A stretch of 64,000 nt of DNA from Achromobacter sp. MFA1 R4 (GTDB taxonomy: Bacteria; Pseudomonadota; Gammaproteobacteria; Burkholderiales; Burkholderiaceae_B): assembly GCF_900156745.1 (NCBI RefSeq), contig NZ_LT707065.1, positions 3,782,001-3,846,000 of the forward strand, given 5' to 3'. Below are positions 8,402 to 15,687 of the stretch, piece by piece (the stretch's first letter is position 1; each line of letters begins with the position of its first letter). Made by a program: the position numbers and the translations under genes. Below the pieces are notes generated by a model. That model was given only the letters and a program-made list of their open reading frames with translations. It was not told the origin of the DNA and did no database searches.

Positions 8402-8433
8402 AAAAAAGCCGCGACACTGTCGCGGCTTTTTTT
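8402..8433. terminator. Terminator downstream of tRNA-fMet
   Basis: Perfect 8-bp stem GCCGCGAC/GTCGCGGC (8408-8415 with 8419-8426), 3-nt loop, preceded by A6 and followed by T7. Confidence 0.9.
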
Positions 8434-8563
8434 CGTCCGTCGGTTGCGCTGGGTCATCCCGCCCCGTCGTCCGGAGTTTCCCGGGGTGCGGCGGACGCAC
8501 ACGTGCGCAACGCTGCGCTACCATGGGTCACGCGCGCTACGTTGCCGCACCGAAGGAGTGTCC

Positions 8564-8908
8564 ATGGGAACCGCAAAATACGATCATCCCGGCTATGTTG
8601 CCGACACGGGCGCCGACGGCCAGTACCACGTGGGCATCTGGTGTCCGCACGGCTATCCTGCCCATATCCATATCGGCCGACCGGCTGACCGCGGTGATCC
8701 CCATGCCCTGTTGCGGCTGCGTATCCCGGACGGCGTGTTCCAGTCCCTGCCGGACGATCCCGAAACCCTGTGCCGCCGTGCGCTGGGGCAGGCGCTCAAT
8801 GCCGGGCTGCTGCGCACCGTCGCGGTCGATGGCGAGTACCAGGAGCTGCGCTTCCAGCTCGACGCCGAACCCTGGTCCGGGCCGATGCAGGCCGCCGAGC
8901 GCGCCTGA
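8564..8908 (+). CDS. Hypothetical protein (114 aa)
   Basis: A 114-aa soluble product beginning MGTAKYDHPGYVADTGADG. AAGGAG at 8553-8558 supports the ATG at 8564 rather than earlier in-frame codons, which would run through the tRNA terminator. It contains a His/Pro/Cys-rich stretch WCPHGYPAHIHIGRP (about residues 26-40) that could bind metal, which is inference. The C-terminal half is mixed and acidic. No family recognised. It is isolated downstream of the tRNA gene and followed by the second copy of the 94-bp repeat. Confidence 0.65.
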   Translation: MGTAKYDHPGYVADTGADGQYHVGIWCPHGYPAHIHIGRPADRGDPHALLRLRIPDGVFQSLPDDPETLCRRALGQALNAGLLRTVAVDGEYQELRFQLDAEPWSGPMQAAERA

Positions 8909-8929
8909 GGCGCTCGGCAAGGGGAAGGG

Positions 8930-9023
8930 CAGTTACCCACAGGGATTGTGGAAAAGCCTTGGGATAGTTGCTGCGTATATTCGATTTCCCCTGTAAATAC
9001 AAAGACTTGGCGCCTGCGGTCAA
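8930..9023 (+). repeat. Copy B of the 94-bp intergenic repeat with inverted DnaA-box-like motifs
   Basis: Aligns without gaps to 5234-5327. The 5' hairpin is again CCACA/TGTGG, but the loop sequence differs (GGGAT here, GCTTC in copy A), so the stem is conserved and the loop is not. The right motif TGTGGAAAA is the reverse complement of TTTTCCACA, a full match to the relaxed DnaA box TTWTNCACA. Its 3' end runs into a hairpin with a T-run. Confidence 0.8.
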
Positions 9024-9048
9024 CAATTGGCCGGCGCCGGTCTTTTTT
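9008..9048 (+). terminator. Putative terminator at 3' end of repeat copy B
   Basis: GGCGCC (from 9009) can pair with GGCGCC (from 9033) across an 18-nt loop holding GCGGTCAA; GGTC and T6 follow. The 3' arm is also part of the palindrome CCGGCGCCGG. Moderate terminator shape. Confidence 0.5.
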
Positions 9049-9264
9049 GGGTCCGCATCCTGGCGTCCGCACCAGAGTATCCACGTCCCTGTTACCCCCA
9101 CCTCGTGACCACGCCCCGCGTATCCCTGCCGCCGCCCGGCCGGGGCCGCCGTGAGACAATCAGCGTCTTGTGGCCCGAGCGCCTGTTCGTCCCTTCTTGT
9201 CCCGATTCCTCCCCATGCATTTCGCTTCACCCGTTCCTTGTCCCGCCATCAAGGCGAAGGCGCC

Positions 9265-10500
9265 ATGAGCCTGGCGGCCCGACGTGTTGCCGTCATCGGC
9301 GGCGGCCCCGCCGGCCTGATGGCGGCGGAAAAGTTGAGCGAGGCGGGGGCGCAGGTGGACGTGTTCGACGCCATGCCTTCGGTCGGCAGGAAATTCCTGA
9401 TGGCCGGGCGAGGTGGCCTGAACCTGACGCATAGCGAGCCAGCGGGGCCGTTCCTCGCCCGCTACGGCGACCGGGCCGCGGCCGTGGCGCCGTGGCTGCG
9501 CATGATGGACGCCACCCGCCTGCGGGACTGGGCGCATGAATTGGGCATCCAGACATTCGTCGGCTCGTCGGGCCGGGTGTTTCCACAGGAAATGAAGGCG
9601 GCGCCGCTGTTGCGGGCCTGGCTGGCCCGGCTGCGCGGGCAGGGCGTGCGCTTTCACATGCGGCACCGGTGGCTGGGCTGGCGCGATGACGCGCCGGGCG
9701 CGCAGGCGCTGCGATTCGACACGCCCGCCGGTCCGGTCTGCCACGCCGCCGACGCCGTCGTCCTTGCCTTGGGAGGCGGCAGTTGGGCCAAGCTGGGGTC
9801 GGATGGCGCCTGGGCGCCGGGATTGCAGGCGCTCGGCGTGCCCGTCGCGCCGCTGCGGCCGGCCAATTGCGGTTTCGACGTGGACTGGTCGGATCACTTT
9901 CGCAGCCGCTTTGCCGGGCAGCCGGTCAAGTCCGTGTCCATGGCCTGCGGCGGACCGGCGCGGCAGGGCGAGTTCGTCGTTTCCGAGACCGGCATCGAAG
10001 GCAGCCTCGTCTATGCGCTGTCCGCGGTCGTGCGGGACCGCATCGACGCCGACGGCAGCGCAGTGGCGATGCTCGATCTTGCGCCGGATTGGTCCGACGA
10101 GAAGGTGATGGCCGCGGTGACGCATCCGCGCGGCGCGCGGTCCATGTCCAGCCATCTGCAGAGCAGGCTGGGACTTACGGGTGTCAAGGCGGGCCTGCTG
10201 CGCGAATGCGCCAGCGCCGACGACTTCAAAGACCCGGCGCGCCTGGGCCGGCGGATCAAGGCGCTGCCGCTGACGCTGCGGCGGCCCCGGCCGATCGATG
10301 AGGCGATCAGCACTGCCGGCGGGGTGTCGTTCGACGGGCTGACCGCCGGCTTGATGCTCACGGCCGTGCCGGGCGTTTTCTGTGTCGGGGAGATGCTGGA
10401 TTGGGAGGCGCCGACGGGCGGCTACCTGTTGACGGCCTGCATGGCCAGCGGCGCCTTTGGCGCGGCCGGCGTCATCGATTTCCTGAACGGGCGCCCGTAA
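9265..10500 (+). CDS. FAD-dependent oxidoreductase, HI0933/TIGR03862-like flavoprotein
   Basis: A 411-aa flavoprotein. It opens with the Rossmann FAD motif VAVIGGGPAGLMAAEKLSEAG (residues about 7-27) and then the GRKFLMAGRGGLNLTHSEP block characteristic of the YhiN/HI0933 family, specifically the shorter TIGR03862 branch. The C-terminal motif GVFCVGEMLDWEAPTGGYLL (about 375-394) is the second FAD-contact region. The substrate is unknown in this family. The open frame begins at 9151, but the Met at 9265 places the dinucleotide motif at the expected distance and follows a purine-rich AAGGCGAAGG. It stands alone, with no partner gene. Confidence 0.87.
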   Translation: MSLAARRVAVIGGGPAGLMAAEKLSEAGAQVDVFDAMPSVGRKFLMAGRGGLNLTHSEPAGPFLARYGDRAAAVAPWLRMMDATRLRDWAHELGIQTFVGSSGRVFPQEMKAAPLLRAWLARLRGQGVRFHMRHRWLGWRDDAPGAQALRFDTPAGPVCHAADAVVLALGGGSWAKLGSDGAWAPGLQALGVPVAPLRPANCGFDVDWSDHFRSRFAGQPVKSVSMACGGPARQGEFVVSETGIEGSLVYALSAVVRDRIDADGSAVAMLDLAPDWSDEKVMAAVTHPRGARSMSSHLQSRLGLTGVKAGLLRECASADDFKDPARLGRRIKALPLTLRRPRPIDEAISTAGGVSFDGLTAGLMLTAVPGVFCVGEMLDWEAPTGGYLLTACMASGAFGAAGVIDFLNGRP

Positions 10501-10549
10501 TCGGAGACCCTGCGCGGGCCGCCCTACGCGGGCCGCCGCACTGGGGGCG

Positions 10550-10957
10550 TCACGAACCTGACGGATGCGGCGCCATGGTGACCATCGGCGCCCGCGGCGC
10601 GAGGTCGCCGACGACGTGGCCTACGACCGGGGGCGTGCCCTCCGGCTGGGAGATGATGCCGATGACGCGGGTGATGGCGCTGGCCGGAACGGCTGTGCCG
10701 TGCGCGGGATCCTGCACCAATTGCCAGATCGTGGCGTTGGCCATGCCGGTATCGCCCTCGGTGAGATCGAGGTTGTCCAGGCAGTTGCGCGCAAAGGACG
10801 ACCAATCCGAGGCGCTACACGGCAGTCCATGGGACGTGGCCAGGCGCGCGAGAGCCAGCGGCGCGTCAGCCTGACTGGCGGCGTGCTGCGCGGCGGTGCC
10901 CAGCGTAACGTCCAGGGACAGCAGGCGGAGAAACTCTACGACGTTATCCGTGCTCAT
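10550..10957 (-). CDS. Nif11-like leader-domain protein (possible RiPP precursor-like)
   Basis: A 135-aa product. Its first 55 residues (VVEFLRLLSLDVTLG, then LARLATSHGLPCSASDW) follow the Nif11 leader pattern: a Phe-Leu start, Asp-x-x-Leu, then Leu-Ala...Gly with small/polar residues. Nif11-like domains serve as leaders of ribosomally made, modified peptides, but also occur in proteins with no modification system. Here a GM step in EGDTGMANA could mark a leader boundary; the remaining 60 residues are poor in Cys/Ser/Thr and no maturase or peptidase-ABC transporter is nearby. SD AAGGAG (minus strand, 10966-10971) gives a strong start. It is the second gene of an operon with 11022-11381. Family call is tentative. 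Confidence 0.5.
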   Translation of the reverse strand: MSTDNVVEFLRLLSLDVTLGTAAQHAASQADAPLALARLATSHGLPCSASDWSSFARNCLDNLDLTEGDTGMANATIWQLVQDPAHGTAVPASAITRVIGIISQPEGTPPVVGHVVGDLAPRAPMVTMAPHPSGS

Positions 10958-11021
10958 CTTGTGGTCTCCTTCGGGGGCTGTTCTGATCGATCGCCGGTGG
11001 GGGGGGCTGATTGCCTGGTGT

Positions 11022-11381
11022 TCAACCGGGACCTTGTCCCAGCATCGACACCAGCGATTGCTTCAGGCGCGGCGAAAATATCGGCACCGTATGCGCGACG
11101 CCGCTGCGGTCGACGCCTTCTTTGAGTTGGACTGACTGCCCAAGGAAAATATCCGGCGCGGCGGCGGTTTCGTTATACCGCGCCAACAATTCATTGACCT
11201 GTTCCTGCGCGTCCTCGAGGGTGCTGCTGTCAGCCAGCTTGCCCGCGGCATGCGCCTGCAGAATGCGATGCAGGTCGTCGATGAACAGCGCCAATGCGGC
11301 CTGTCCGCGACATTGCGGCTGCTCCCAGCCCCAGCGTTGCGGGCCGGCGCCGGCGGTTTGCGATGCGTGTGTCTTCGTCAT
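11022..11381 (-). CDS. Hypothetical protein, first gene of a two-gene operon
   Basis: A 119-aa soluble protein with a Trp/Gln/Cys-containing N-terminus (QRWGWEQPQCRGQ), a helical middle (ALFIDDLHRILQAH ... EDAQEQVNELLARYNE, about residues 29-72) and a C-terminus ending FSPRLKQSLVSMLGQGPG. No signal peptide, membrane span or known motif. It lies 64 bp upstream of the Nif11-like gene on the same strand with no terminator between, so the two are probably co-transcribed and may act together. I do not recognise the family. Confidence 0.6.
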   Translation of the reverse strand: MTKTHASQTAGAGPQRWGWEQPQCRGQAALALFIDDLHRILQAHAAGKLADSSTLEDAQEQVNELLARYNETAAAPDIFLGQSVQLKEGVDRSGVAHTVPIFSPRLKQSLVSMLGQGPG

Positions 11382-11571
11382 GTGCGCATCCTAATCCATT
11401 GGCGGCAAATGCGCGACAGGCGGAAATGCCAGTTTTGTGTGACCGGCGCGTAAGGGTGGTGACGGTTTTCCTTCGGCGTTGTTACAGGTTTCGCCCCGAC
11501 CCGGCATCTGCGCAAATCGCGGCCCTTGAGGTATGCTGGGCTTCGGTTCCATGCCCAGACAGGAGAAGTCC

Positions 11572-11706
11572 ATGAAGAACAGAGTCTTTCTCGTCATGTT
11601 GCTTTCGATTGCTGCGCTTTCGGCGGGATGCAACACCGTCGCCGGCGCCGGAAAAGATATCCAGCGTGGCGGCGAAAAGATCGAACAGGCTGCTGAAAAG
11701 AAGTAG
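11572..11706 (+). CDS. Entericidin A/B-family small lipoprotein
   Basis: A 44-aa product. A short hydrophobic signal (MKNRVFLVMLLSIAALSAGC) ends in the lipobox SAGC, followed by the family signature CNTVAGAGKDIQRGGEKIEQ. Entericidins are small membrane-associated lipoproteins; in E. coli ecnA/ecnB act as an antidote/toxin pair linked to stationary-phase lysis. AGGAG at 11561-11565 precedes the ATG. No second entericidin is adjacent; a paralogue sits alone at 38118-38249. A strong terminator follows. Toxicity is not demonstrated and is inferred only from the family. Confidence 0.88.
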   Translation: MKNRVFLVMLLSIAALSAGCNTVAGAGKDIQRGGEKIEQAAEKK

Positions 11707-11740
11707 GGCGGCGCACGCCGCTGCCGCCATGACGGCCCCC

Positions 11741-11785
11741 AGGCCACGCGAGAAATGTAAACGGCATTTCGGGCGTGGCCTTTTT
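11741..11785 (+). terminator. Terminator downstream of entericidin gene
   Basis: Two stacked stems: outer AGGCCACGC/GCGTGGCCT (11741-11749 with 11773-11781) and inner GAAATG/CATTTC (11752-11757 with 11765-11770), followed by T5. Ends expression of the short gene before the next lipoprotein gene. Confidence 0.88.
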
Positions 11786-11836
11786 GCAGCCGCTGGCATA
11801 ATCGCGAAAGTCCGAATAGCAATGGCGGGAAGAATC

Positions 11837-12268
11837 ATGCGCAAGTCTGTGTGGGTGGGTGTAACGTTGGCGGCCATGCTGGCCGGCTGCGCCAGCACCG
11901 GGGTCTACGAGTCCGAAACCGCAAAGAAGGAAACCTTCAGCGTCGACACCAATTACCAGGCGGCCTTCCGCCGCGCCGGTGAATACGTGCGCGCGTGCCA
12001 CACGCAGGTCCAGCACCCCTATGGCGTGTCCTATGCATGGCGCCACACCCTGGGCGAGAAAGGCGCGCCGGACGAAATCCAGCTCTACAAGGTCGGCCAG
12101 CCCGCCACGGTGCTGGAGCTGATTTCGGCGGAGGCCGATGGGCCCGCCAATGCCAAGGTCACGGTGACGGTGCTGGGCGAAGGGCGCTGGGATGAGGCCG
12201 AGATCGAAGCGGCGCGCAAGTCGATCCAGAGCGCCACGCCGGTTTGCCGTAGCGCCCGCGGCGGCTGA
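11837..12268 (+). CDS. Predicted lipoprotein (143 aa)
   Basis: Start chosen at the Met of MRKSVWVGVTLAAMLAGC, giving a standard lipoprotein signal with lipobox LAGC; another in-frame ATG 15 bases upstream is possible. The mature part has two Cys (RACHTQVQHP and ATPVCRSA) that could form a disulfide, and the alternating pattern of residues 40-130 suggests a beta-sandwich, which is inference. Family not recognised. The next gene starts three bases after its stop, so the lipoprotein and the following membrane protein are very probably co-expressed and may form a pair in the envelope. Confidence 0.75.
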   Translation: MRKSVWVGVTLAAMLAGCASTGVYESETAKKETFSVDTNYQAAFRRAGEYVRACHTQVQHPYGVSYAWRHTLGEKGAPDEIQLYKVGQPATVLELISAEADGPANAKVTVTVLGEGRWDEAEIEAARKSIQSATPVCRSARGG

Positions 12269-12271
12269 CCC

Positions 12272-12682
12272 ATGGATCCTCGCACCCAGCAGATCCGCGC
12301 CAGCGGCATGGCTTTTGCGCTGTTTTCGGGTGCGTTCCGGTTTCTCGGGTGGCTGAACGGGGGCGCAGCCCTGATCCTGGTCGGATTTTCATTGGGGATC
12401 GTGGGCGCCGACATCGCCGCGCCCGACCTGCAGATTCCCCTGGTGCTCTTTCTGGCCGGCCTGCTGCTGGCCTGCCTGGGCGTGGTGTTCGCCTATCTGG
12501 CGCAGGTCAGCCTGTTGCGTCAGGGCTACACCGGACACCTGACGCGCGGCCATTGGCCTGCGCAGCTGTTGGCCGTGCTGTGTTACCTGGCCAGCGCGCT
12601 GGCGTTCTGTGGCGCGTGCTGGCTTGCGGCCGGGCAGGCGGTCACGGATGCGCCGCAGGCTGCGGTGTACGCGCAACGCTGA
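12272..12682 (+). CDS. Small integral membrane protein (136 aa)
   Basis: A 136-aa protein with three or four predicted transmembrane helices: roughly residues 14-28 (weak), 31-49, 57-79 and 97-121. The N-terminus MDPRTQQIRASGMAF is polar; the C-terminus is short. It begins three bases after the lipoprotein stop (TGACCCATGG), indicating a shared transcript. No transporter or enzyme signature is visible. Function unknown. Confidence 0.7.
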   Translation: MDPRTQQIRASGMAFALFSGAFRFLGWLNGGAALILVGFSLGIVGADIAAPDLQIPLVLFLAGLLLACLGVVFAYLAQVSLLRQGYTGHLTRGHWPAQLLAVLCYLASALAFCGACWLAAGQAVTDAPQAAVYAQR

Positions 12683-12686
12683 AAAT

Positions 12687-12704
12687 ACTCGGGTTAACCC
12701 GAGT
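12687..12704. promoter_or_regulatory. Perfect 18-bp palindrome
   Basis: ACTCGGGTTAACCCGAGT is perfectly self-complementary and begins four bases after the membrane-protein stop codon. It lacks a T-run, so it may be a factor-assisted terminator or a dimeric-protein operator in front of the ATCase gene. Confidence 0.5.
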
Positions 12705-12741
12705 GCGCAAAATTGTTGGACTTGTGTAGTTGCACGGAATA

Positions 12742-12760
12742 ATATGCGCACTGCGTATAT
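12742..12760. promoter_or_regulatory. Inverted repeat upstream of the HTH-ATCase gene (candidate operator 1)
   Basis: ATATGCGCACTGCGTATAT has 9-bp arms around 12751 with one mismatched pair, 24 bp before the start codon. Its core TGCGC-ACT-GCGTA matches a second site inside the gene at 12993-13005. Confidence 0.45.
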
Positions 12761-12783
12761 AACTCCTCTTCTTGGGGCCCGTC

Positions 12784-14076
12784 ATGAGCATCTCCCAGCA
12801 AGCCTTTCTGCGCGACGCCATGCGCCGCCTCAACCTCACCCGCGACGTGTTCGCGACCCGCATCGGCGTCAAGCGCCGCGCCCTCGATACCTGGCTGTTG
12901 CCAGAAGGCTCGCAGGAATTCCGCGCCATGCCGGAAGTGGTGCAGCGATTCGTCAGTGAGATCGTGCAGAACGGCGTTTTGCTGGAAAAATATACGCAAA
13001 GCGTACAAGACGGTCCCCTGCGTGACCGCATTGCCGTCGAAGGCAAGCACCAATTGCTGTCGGTGGACCAGTTCACGCGCGATTCCGTGGAAGACCTGTT
13101 CCGCGTGGCCGACATGATGCAGCCCATCGCGCGCCGCCAGAAGGTGTCGCGCGTCCTGGAAGGCGCCGTGCTGGGCAACCTGTTCTTCGAGGCCAGCACC
13201 CGCACGCGCGTGAGCTTCGGATCCGCGTTCTGCCGCCTGGGCGGTTCGGTCTGCGACACGACCGGCTTCACGTTTTCCTCGATGGCCAAGGGCGAGTCCA
13301 TTTACGACACCAGCCGCGTCATGAGCGGCTACGTCGACGCCATGGTGATCCGCCACCCCGACCAGGGTTCGGTCGCCGAATTCGCTCGGGCCACGAACAT
13401 TCCCGTGGTCAACGGCGGCGACGGCCCCGGCGAGCACCCCAGCCAGGCCCTGCTGGATCTCTACACCATCCTGACCGAGTTTTCGCGCCTGGGTAAGTTG
13501 CTGGACGGCGCGCACATTGCCATGGTCGGCGACCTGAAGTACGGCCGCACCGTGCACTCGCTCATCAAGCTGATGGCGCTGTACAAGAACGTGAAATTCT
13601 CGCTGGTGTCGCCCAAGGGCCTGGAGATGCCGACCTACGTCGTCGAGCAGGCGAGCCGCAACGGCAACATCATCGAACAGAAGTCCTCGCTGGCCGAAGG
13701 CCTGGCGGGCGCCGACGTGATCTACGCGACGCGCGTGCAGAAAGAGCGCTTCGCCAACGAAGAGAACGAAGGCTACACGCCGGACTTCCAGATCAACCGC
13801 GCCATCATCGACGCCTATTGCAGCCCCGAGACGATCGTGATGCACCCGCTGCCGCGCGACAGCCGGCCGGGCGCCAACGACCTGAGCGTGGACCTGAACC
13901 ATGACCCCCGCCTGGCGATCTTCCGCCAGACCGACAACGGCATTCCCATCCGCATGGCGATCTTCGCGGTGCTGCTGGGCGTGGAGGGCCTGGTGCAGCA
14001 TTCGCTGCGCGACGTGACCTGGCAACATCCGTCGCACATCGGCCCGGACGATTCCGTCTTCCACGGCCTGGATTGA
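12784..14076 (+). CDS. pyrB: Aspartate carbamoyltransferase with N-terminal helix-turn-helix domain
   Basis: A 430-aa enzyme: carbamoyl phosphate + aspartate to carbamoyl-aspartate, the first committed pyrimidine step. Catalytic motifs are present: EASTRTR (136-142), SSMAKGES with the mobile-loop Lys, HPSQALLDLYTI, GDLKYGRTVHSL and MHPLPR. Residues 1 to about 60 (QQAFLRDAMRRLNLTRDVFA..IGVKRRALDTWLLP) form an extra HTH-like domain not found in E. coli PyrB; the catalytic domain resembles the E. coli type. No pyrI or other pyrimidine gene is adjacent. Two similar inverted repeats, one before and one inside the gene, suggest the HTH may bind its own promoter (inference). Related long ATCases are, as far as I recall, found in other Burkholderiales. 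Confidence 0.9.
   Translation: MSISQQAFLRDAMRRLNLTRDVFATRIGVKRRALDTWLLPEGSQEFRAMPEVVQRFVSEIVQNGVLLEKYTQSVQDGPLRDRIAVEGKHQLLSVDQFTRDSVEDLFRVADMMQPIARRQKVSRVLEGAVLGNLFFEASTRTRVSFGSAFCRLGGSVCDTTGFTFSSMAKGESIYDTSRVMSGYVDAMVIRHPDQGSVAEFARATNIPVVNGGDGPGEHPSQALLDLYTILTEFSRLGKLLDGAHIAMVGDLKYGRTVHSLIKLMALYKNVKFSLVSPKGLEMPTYVVEQASRNGNIIEQKSSLAEGLAGADVIYATRVQKERFANEENEGYTPDFQINRAIIDAYCSPETIVMHPLPRDSRPGANDLSVDLNHDPRLAIFRQTDNGIPIRMAIFAVLLGVEGLVQHSLRDVTWQHPSHIGPDDSVFHGLD
12993..13005. promoter_or_regulatory. Inverted repeat within the HTH-ATCase gene (candidate operator 2)
   Basis: TACGCAAAGCGTA: perfect 5-bp arms with a 3-bp spacer, the same geometry as the upstream site; centre-to-centre distance is 248 bp. 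An intragenic partner site would allow looping repression. Confidence 0.35.
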
Positions 14077-14200
14077 CGGGGTCCGCCCGTGGCGAGGCCG
14101 CGCCAGCGGCCTTGCCACGGAGAATTCAAGCATAATCCGCCCTGGTTTTCAGGCGCGTGCCCCAACCGCGCGCGCAGGCAGTTCTTGGGCGGATGAGCTT

Positions 14201-15634
14201 ATGTCTTCGAGCAGTACCGATGTTCCTCCTTCTCCGGCCGGCGTCGCTGCGCCCAGCGGCCAGGATTGCTACCTGAGCGCATCCAACGCGCAAGCCTGGG
14301 AAGCCGTCTATCAGTCGGTCGATCCTTATACGCGCGGGCAGGTCGCGGCGGTGGTGGCCGACAGCGCGACGCAACTGGTGGACGCCTTTTATTCCACCTT
14401 GCTCGCCGATGCCGAGGCGGGGCCGCGGCTCTCCCATGAAATCGTCTCGACCCGCCTGCACAGCGGCATGAAGCACTGGCTGCACGGCCTGCTCTGTGTG
14501 CGCGACCAGGGCGATATCGACGTCCTGATGGCCACGCAGAAGAAGGTCGGCGAGGTCCATGCGCGCGTCCACATTCCGATCCATCTGGTGATGGCCGGCG
14601 CCCGCGTCCTGAAGAACGAGATCGCTCAGCGCCTGCGCGCCAGCGACCTGGACGGCAAGGCCGCATCCGTGGCGACGCAATATGTCTGCAATCTCTTCGA
14701 CCTCGCGATCGAGCAGATGAGCCGCGCCTTCATGCGCGACATCAACCGCGGGGCCCGCAACGACGAGGCCTATCGTCTCTTCGCGTTGGGGCAGAACATA
14801 TCCACCGAGCGGGAACGGCAACGGGCCGCGCTGCTCGAATGGAGCCAGGCGGTGCTTATCGGCCTGCACTACCGGACGCCCGAGCAGGCGCTGCCGCGCC
14901 TGGCCGCATCCGAATTCGGCCTGTGGCTGCAGCACAAGGGCGCGGTGCTCTTCGAGAGCGCCCCGGCCCTGCGCCAGATCATGGACGCCGTGGCGCGCCT
15001 GGACGACACGGTGCTGCCCCGGATGATGCACGGCGATGCGCCGGGGCAAGGCTCGCTGCCGGACCAGGTGCGGGAACTGCAGGAGCTGGTGGCGCGCATC
15101 AAGCATCTGCTCAACGGTCTGTTCGACATGGTGGCCGAGATCGAAAGCGGCAGCGATCCGCTCACCAACGTGCTCAACCGGCGTTTCCTGCCGTCGGTCA
15201 TCGGGCGCGAGATCTCGATTGCGCGGCGCCAGCGCTCGGACTTTTCGGTGCTGTTGCTGGACATCGATCACTTCAAGGCCATCAATGACGAGTACGGCCA
15301 TTCGGGCGGCGACCAGATTCTGCGCCAGTTCGCCGAGCTGGTGCACCAGACCTGTCGCTCGAGCGACTTCGTGTTCCGATATGGCGGCGAAGAGTTTCTC
15401 GTGGTGCTGGTGGACACCGGAGGAGAGGCGGCGCTCGCCGCCGCCAAAAAGCTCAACGCCGAGATCCGTCGGCACCGCTTCACGATTGCCGAGTCCGGCG
15501 CGCTGCCCGTGACGGCCAGCATCGGCGTGGCGACTTTCGATGGGCATCCCGACTACGCCTATCTGATCGATCGCGCCGACCAGGCGCTGTACCGCGCCAA
15601 GCAGGCTGGTCGCGACCGCAGCGTCGCCGCATGA
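14201..15634 (+). CDS. dosC: Globin-coupled diguanylate cyclase (BpeGReg/DosC type)
   Basis: A 477-aa heme-based oxygen sensor that makes c-di-GMP. Residues about 30-185 are a sensor globin: proximal His is His120 in GEVHARVHIP and a distal Tyr is likely Tyr64 in DAFYSTLL. A helical middle domain follows (about 200-310), then a GGDEF domain with active GGEEF at 395-399. The RxxD product-inhibition site (RSSD, 386-389) sits exactly five residues upstream, so feedback inhibition is expected. It matches the plan of Bordetella BpeGReg and E. coli DosC. No partner phosphodiesterase is adjacent. Transcribed alone about 125 bp after pyrB. Confidence 0.95.
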   Translation: MSSSSTDVPPSPAGVAAPSGQDCYLSASNAQAWEAVYQSVDPYTRGQVAAVVADSATQLVDAFYSTLLADAEAGPRLSHEIVSTRLHSGMKHWLHGLLCVRDQGDIDVLMATQKKVGEVHARVHIPIHLVMAGARVLKNEIAQRLRASDLDGKAASVATQYVCNLFDLAIEQMSRAFMRDINRGARNDEAYRLFALGQNISTERERQRAALLEWSQAVLIGLHYRTPEQALPRLAASEFGLWLQHKGAVLFESAPALRQIMDAVARLDDTVLPRMMHGDAPGQGSLPDQVRELQELVARIKHLLNGLFDMVAEIESGSDPLTNVLNRRFLPSVIGREISIARRQRSDFSVLLLDIDHFKAINDEYGHSGGDQILRQFAELVHQTCRSSDFVFRYGGEEFLVVLVDTGGEAALAAAKKLNAEIRRHRFTIAESGALPVTASIGVATFDGHPDYAYLIDRADQALYRAKQAGRDRSVAA

Positions 15635-15660
15635 AAAAGGCCGCCCCGAAAGGGGCGGCC
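15634..15660. terminator. Terminator between dosC and rdgC (convergent)
   Basis: Perfect 9-bp stem GGCCGCCCC/GGGGCGGCC (15639-15647 with 15652-15660). The A5 run at 15634-15638 becomes a U-tract for the minus strand, so it mainly serves rdgC. Confidence 0.85.
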
Positions 15661-15687
15661 CTGTGCATGTCCACGCGGGGGGAAGGA

